A DNA stretch of 64,000 nt from Spongisporangium articulatum. GTDB lineage: Bacteria; Actinomycetota; Actinomycetes; Actinomycetales; Kineosporiaceae. A model generated the notes under the pieces. That model saw only the letters and a program-made list of their open reading frames with translations. It was not told where the DNA came from and searched no databases. The position numbers were made by a program, and so were the translations under genes. The DNA lies in contig NZ_JBITLV010000005.1 of NCBI RefSeq assembly GCF_044465595.1, positions 1 to 64,000 of the forward strand, written 5' to 3'. Positions 60,498 through 64,000 of this stretch are shown here, piece after piece (positions within the stretch are counted from its first letter, which is position 1; each line of letters starts with the position of its first letter).

Positions 60498-63400
60498 TCC
60501 GTCACCTGCCGGCCCTCGGTCTGCACCGGGCAGGCCCGCCGCAGCGAGCAGACCCGGCACATCGAGTTGTTCCGCGCGGCGAACTGCGAACCGGCCATCC
60601 CGTCGGCGACCTCGAGCACCAGGTCGCGGGCCCAGCCGGGGTCGGGGTCACGGGTGAGCGGCGGCTGCTCCTGCACGGAGACGGACTTCTGGCTGCCGCC
60701 CAGCTGGACCAGGGCCGCGCCCCCACTGTCGGCCTCACCGGGCAGCAGCTCGAAACCGCCCTCCTCGACGGCCAACTGGTACACGCCGAGCTGGGCGTGC
60801 CGGGCCACCTCGGCCTTGGTCGGCGCGCTCTTGCCGGTCTTCAGGTCGACCACGACGAGCAGACCCTCGGGGTCGCGTTCGAGCCGGTCGACCAGCCCGT
60901 TGATCCGGGCGCGGCCCACGTCGACCTGCACGGCGCGTTCGGTCGCGACCAGCTCGCGCCCGGCGGCCTTCGACTTGGCCACGTACTGCGCGAGCTTCTC
61001 GACCATCTGCCGGGCCCGGGCCTTCTCGGCGTCGGCCACCCACCCGCTGCCCAGCCCGAGCCGGTCGAAGCGTTCCTCGAGCAGCGCGAGCAGCGTCGCG
61101 CGGTCGCCGTCCGGCACCTCCTCGGCCAGCTCGTGCACGAGGTTGCCGAGCTCCTGCGCCGACGACGACGGCCGCCGCCCGCCCGACTGCTCGAGCAGCC
61201 AGCGCAGCGCGCACCGCTGGTACTGCTCCACCTGCGACGGGGAGATCGACACCTGCTCACCCGGGCCCCGCAGCGGCGCGTCCACCGTCAACGGCGCCAG
61301 CCCCCACCAGTCCTGCGGGTCCGCACCCGGCACCCCGGCCGCGGCCAACCGGGCCAGCTGCCGCGCGGCCGCACCCCGGCGGCGGTCGGAGGCGTCGTCG
61401 TCCACCACCACCGCGCGCAGCCGGGCGACCAGCGCGGGCAGGGTGAGCCCGTCGGGGACGTCGGCCAGCGGGCGCAGGTCGTCGTCGGCGCCGTCGGGGT
61501 CGACCAGGTCGACGAACGGCGAGGGCATCAGGTCGTCGGAGCGGACGGCGGTCACCAGCAGCTCGCGCCGGGCCCGGCTGACGGCCACGTGGAAGAGCCG
61601 CAGCTCGTCGTCCAGCACCGCGCGGCGCTGGGCCACGAAGTCCTCCGCGCCCGGCGTCGAGGGACCGCCGCGACCGTCGCTGACGTCGACGAGCCGTTGC
61701 GCCCCGAGCAGCGACCCGCGCAACCGCAGGTCCGGCCACGCCCCCTCGTGCACGCCGGTCACCACGACGACGTCCCACTCCAGCCCGGCCGCGGCCTGCG
61801 CGGTGAGCAGGGCGACGGCCTGACCGGCGGGGGCCCGGTCGGCGAGGGTGTCGGCCGGGACCTCCTGCCCCTCGAGGTACTCCAGGAACGGCGCGGGCCC
61901 CGCCTTCGGGAACCGGTCGACGAACCGGGAGGCGGCCTCGAAGAGGGCCATCACGGCGTCCAGGTCCCGGTCGGCCCGCCGCCCCGCGACGCCCCCGGAC
62001 AACGCGAGCCGCTGCCACGGTTCGGCCAGCCCGGTGGCCGACCACAACGCCCAGAGCACCGTCTCCGCGGACGCCCCCGGACCGAGCGCGGCCTGCCCCG
62101 CGGCCAGGACCGCGGCCACCCGGCGGACCGGGGCGAGCACGGGGTCGAGCATCGGGTCGTCGTCGAGGGAGTCCGCGTCGGCGGCGGTGGCGAGAATCGA
62201 TTCGACGAGCAGCGGGTCGCTGCCGCGCTCCCCGCCGCGGGCCAGCTCGCGGGCCCGCAACGCCTGGCGCAGCCGGCGCATGGCGATCGCGTCGGCCCCG
62301 CCGAACGGGCCGGCGAGCAGTTCGGCGGCCGTGTCCGGGTCGAGCGTGGCGGGATGCAGCACGGCGCGCAGGGTGTGCCGCAGCGGGACGACCGCCGGCT
62401 CGTCGCGGACCGGCACCTCGGTCGGCGGCAACGCCACCGGGACGCCGGCCGCGGCCAGCGCGCGCCGCACGGGCGCCGTGTCCTTCGTGGACCGGGCGAT
62501 CACCGCCATCCGGGCCCAACCCACGCCCCGTTCCAGGTGCGCCCGGCGCAGGTACTGCGCGATGTAGGCCGCCTCCCGGGCCGGGGACGCGAGAATCCTC
62601 ACTGCGCAACGCTCGTCGCAGACCTCCGGATCGGGTGCTGCCGCCCGGTGCCGGACGGCCCCGGCGCTGGCGATGCGCTCGGCGACGCGCCGGGCCACGG
62701 CCCGCAGCACCGGACCCTGTCGGTGCCCCGTGCCCGAACCCAGCCCGACGACCGGCGCCGGTTCGCCGTCCACCGAGAAGAGCTCGGGGGCGTCGCCGAG
62801 GAACCGGGGGCTCGCCCCACGGAACCCCTGCGTCGCGGCGTCCGGGTCACCGGCCAGCAGCAGGTCCCGCCCGCCCCCGGCGAGCAGCCGCAGCAACCGG
62901 ACCGTGGCGGCGGTCAGTTCCTGCGCGTCGTCGACCACGATCAGCTGCCGCTCGGCCAGCTCGGCGTGCAGCAGCTCGCGGTCGGCGGCCAGCAGCGCGG
63001 CCGCCTCGTCGACGATGCCCGCCGGGTCGTACGCGCCGGGCGTGGCCAGCGCCGTGACGTCGAGGTACTCGGCCAGCACCTGGGCCGCGGCCGGCCAGTC
63101 GGGGCGGCCGAACCGCCGGCCCAGGTCGGCCAGGCCCTCGGGGGTGATGCCGCGCTCGACGGCCCGCATCATCAGGTCGCGCAGCTCGCCGCGGAACCCG
63201 CGCAGGGTCAGCACGTGCTCGTCGACCGGGTCGGGCCAGCGCGGCCCGGGCACGGCGCCGTCGGCGTGACCGGCCAGCAGCTCGGCGAGCATCCGGTCCT
63301 GCTCGGGGCCGGAGATCAGCTGGGGCGGCGGCTCACCGGCCAGCACGCGGGCGCGCCGCAGCACGCCGAACGCGTACGAGTGCGGGGTGCGCGCGACCGG

Positions 63401-63688
63401 TTCGCGGACCGTGCCCCCGATGCGCGCCGACAGCAGGTCACGCAACCGTGCGGCGGCCTGCCGGGTGGGGGCCAGGGCGAGGACCGACCCGGGCTGGACG
63501 CCGTCGCGCACCACCCGCGCGGCCGCGGCCTCGACCAGCGTGGTCGTCTTCCCGGTGCCGGGGGCGCCCAGCAGCACGACGGGCCCCGAGCCCTGGCGAC
63601 GGTCGACGACGAGCCGCTGGTCGTCGTCCAGCTCGAGCCGGTCACCCGCCACCGGGGGTGGCGGCAGGAGGCGGACGGAGGAGGGCAC
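60494..63688 (-). CDS. adnA: AdnA-type helicase-nuclease subunit
   Basis: This is a 1064-residue partner of AdnB. Walker A is GAPGTGKT (41-48), motif II is IVVDDAQELTA, and the late motifs are TAQAAAGLEWDVVVVTGVHEG and VAVSRARRELLV. The C-terminal nuclease has NGLVDRLERDPEG, VVDLKTGKS and QLGVYQLAV. A Cys in YQRCALRW and three in CRVCSLRRACP fit a 4Fe-4S clasp. The GTG at 63688 starts it. The gene order adnA-adnB matches Rv3202c-Rv3201c. Confidence 0.93.
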   Translation of the reverse strand: MPSSVRLLPPPPVAGDRLELDDDQRLVVDRRQGSGPVVLLGAPGTGKTTTLVEAAAARVVRDGVQPGSVLALAPTRQAAARLRDLLSARIGGTVREPVARTPHSYAFGVLRRARVLAGEPPPQLISGPEQDRMLAELLAGHADGAVPGPRWPDPVDEHVLTLRGFRGELRDLMMRAVERGITPEGLADLGRRFGRPDWPAAAQVLAEYLDVTALATPGAYDPAGIVDEAAALLAADRELLHAELAERQLIVVDDAQELTAATVRLLRLLAGGGRDLLLAGDPDAATQGFRGASPRFLGDAPELFSVDGEPAPVVGLGSGTGHRQGPVLRAVARRVAERIASAGAVRHRAAAPDPEVCDERCAVRILASPAREAAYIAQYLRRAHLERGVGWARMAVIARSTKDTAPVRRALAAAGVPVALPPTEVPVRDEPAVVPLRHTLRAVLHPATLDPDTAAELLAGPFGGADAIAMRRLRQALRARELARGGERGSDPLLVESILATAADADSLDDDPMLDPVLAPVRRVAAVLAAGQAALGPGASAETVLWALWSATGLAEPWQRLALSGGVAGRRADRDLDAVMALFEAASRFVDRFPKAGPAPFLEYLEGQEVPADTLADRAPAGQAVALLTAQAAAGLEWDVVVVTGVHEGAWPDLRLRGSLLGAQRLVDVSDGRGGPSTPGAEDFVAQRRAVLDDELRLFHVAVSRARRELLVTAVRSDDLMPSPFVDLVDPDGADDDLRPLADVPDGLTLPALVARLRAVVVDDDASDRRRGAAARQLARLAAAGVPGADPQDWWGLAPLTVDAPLRGPGEQVSISPSQVEQYQRCALRWLLEQSGGRRPSSSAQELGNLVHELAEEVPDGDRATLLALLEERFDRLGLGSGWVADAEKARARQMVEKLAQYVAKSKAAGRELVATERAVQVDVGRARINGLVDRLERDPEGLLVVVDLKTGKSAPTKAEVARHAQLGVYQLAVEEGGFELLPGEADSGGAALVQLGGSQKSVSVQEQPPLTRDPDPGWARDLVLEVADGMAGSQFAARNNSMCRVCSLRRACPVQTEGRQVTE

Positions 63689-63725
63689 CGGCAGATCCCA
63701 TCACGTCCCACCGACTCTTCTGTTC

Positions 63726-63806
63726 GTGATCATGCAGAAACCTCGAGCCCGTAGGGGCCCGACGCGAGACTCCCGCGCGGCTGGCGCGAGGTTTCTGCAT
63801 GATCAC
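63726..63806. repeat. TGATCATGC hairpin between ATL and adnA
   Basis: Perfect 19-bp arms at 63726-63744 and 63788-63806 enclose a 43-nt loop. The right arm supplies the TGA stop of the alkyltransferase-like gene (63803-63805). It probably ends that transcript before adnA. Confidence 0.85.
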
Positions 63807-64000
63807 GAACGAATGGAAGGCGGTTCCCAGCGGGCCTCGCGCAGGTCGACGCGCTCGCCGCCCGGGCGCATCGGGGTGCGTTCCTTCGCGAAGTGCACCA
63901 ACGCGCGCTCCTCATGGCCGGTCGCCGGACGCCCGTCGGCGCGCACCACCCGCCACCAGGGCACGTCGGAGCCCCAGTGCGACATCACCGACCCGACCTG
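63803..64000 (-). CDS. Alkyltransferase-like (ATL) protein, 5' end cut
   Basis: The visible 65 residues are the C-terminal part of an MGMT-family DNA-binding domain, MSHWGSDVPWWRVVRADGR. The place of the reactive Cys in the usual PCHRV motif is taken by Trp (PWWRVV), so it cannot accept alkyl groups. ATL proteins bind O6-alkylguanine and pass it to nucleotide excision repair. The gene continues beyond the window. It sits next to adnA, as an MGMT-like gene does in mycobacteria. Confidence 0.85.
   Translation of the reverse strand, partial: QVGSVMSHWGSDVPWWRVVRADGRPATGHEERALVHFAKERTPMRPGGERVDLREARWEPPSIRS

Noticed and set aside
57534..61823. 1429-residue plus-strand frame across adnB and adnA
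   Set aside because: It is an antisense shadow with no start signal or domain.
1..64000. tRNA, rRNA or tmRNA genes
   Set aside because: I looked for cloverleaf-like and rRNA-like stretches in the gaps between genes and saw none that I could support.

Overview
The window is very GC-rich, gene-dense and typical of an actinobacterium. Evidence for this is a WhiB regulator, coenzyme F420 genes (fbiA/fbiB), the mycobacterial-type AdnAB helicase-nuclease, DUF3499, TIGR03089 and LytR-CpsA-Psr proteins, many GTG starts and many 1-8 bp stop/start overlaps. Gene order around 3.7-16.9 kb (SIS isomerase, Trm112-like, phosphomannomutase, DUF3499, degenerate metallopeptidase, whiB, fbiA, fbiB) matches the Rv3256c-Rv3262 block of Mycobacterium as I remember it. 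I cannot name the genus from sequence alone; an environmental actinomycete outside Mycobacterium and Streptomyces is likely.

Layout. 0.16-3.7 kb: LysE exporter, purC, an SDR epimerase and a cation diffusion facilitator. 3.7-7.4 kb: leftward mannose/phosphosugar operon. 7.5-16.9 kb: degenerate metallopeptidase, a giant membrane glycosyltransferase with a DUF5719 partner, whiB, fbiA-fbiB. 17-24 kb: DNA glycosylase, DUF3105, and a leftward DUF4331-TPR-NicO cassette. 23.8-27.1 kb: flippase-like membrane protein plus two glycosyltransferases. 27.2-30 kb: small accessory island with VapBC, an EamA/CGNR divergent pair, and a DUF6247 antitoxin beside a frameshifted RelE-like toxin. 30-38.5 kb: 699-aa membrane glycosyltransferase-like protein, TIGR03089, a secreted Hcp-like protein, SpoIID and a PGRP amidase. 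38.7-51.3 kb: surface polysaccharide locus (WecB-type epimerase, UDP-sugar dehydrogenase, Wzm/Wzt exporter, six glycosyltransferase-type proteins, LCP ligase). 51.6-57 kb: DUF5305 protein, a fused anthranilate-synthase gene behind a Trp-Trp leader peptide, and a UDP-glucose dehydrogenase. 57-64 kb: adnB-adnA and the end of an alkyltransferase-like gene.

Functionally, the 38.7-51.3 kb locus can be read as one pathway. WecB makes UDP-ManNAc, the dehydrogenase oxidises it to a uronic acid, glycosyltransferases assemble a chain, Wzm/Wzt exports it and LCP attaches it to the wall. The phosphomannomutase operon would feed GDP-mannose to the glycosyltransferases.

The most unusual signal is non-coding. 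A repeat family built on TGATCATGC occurs at six places. It forms hairpins or centre-symmetric arrays with an exact 30-bp period. In four places its TGA is the stop codon of the adjoining gene.
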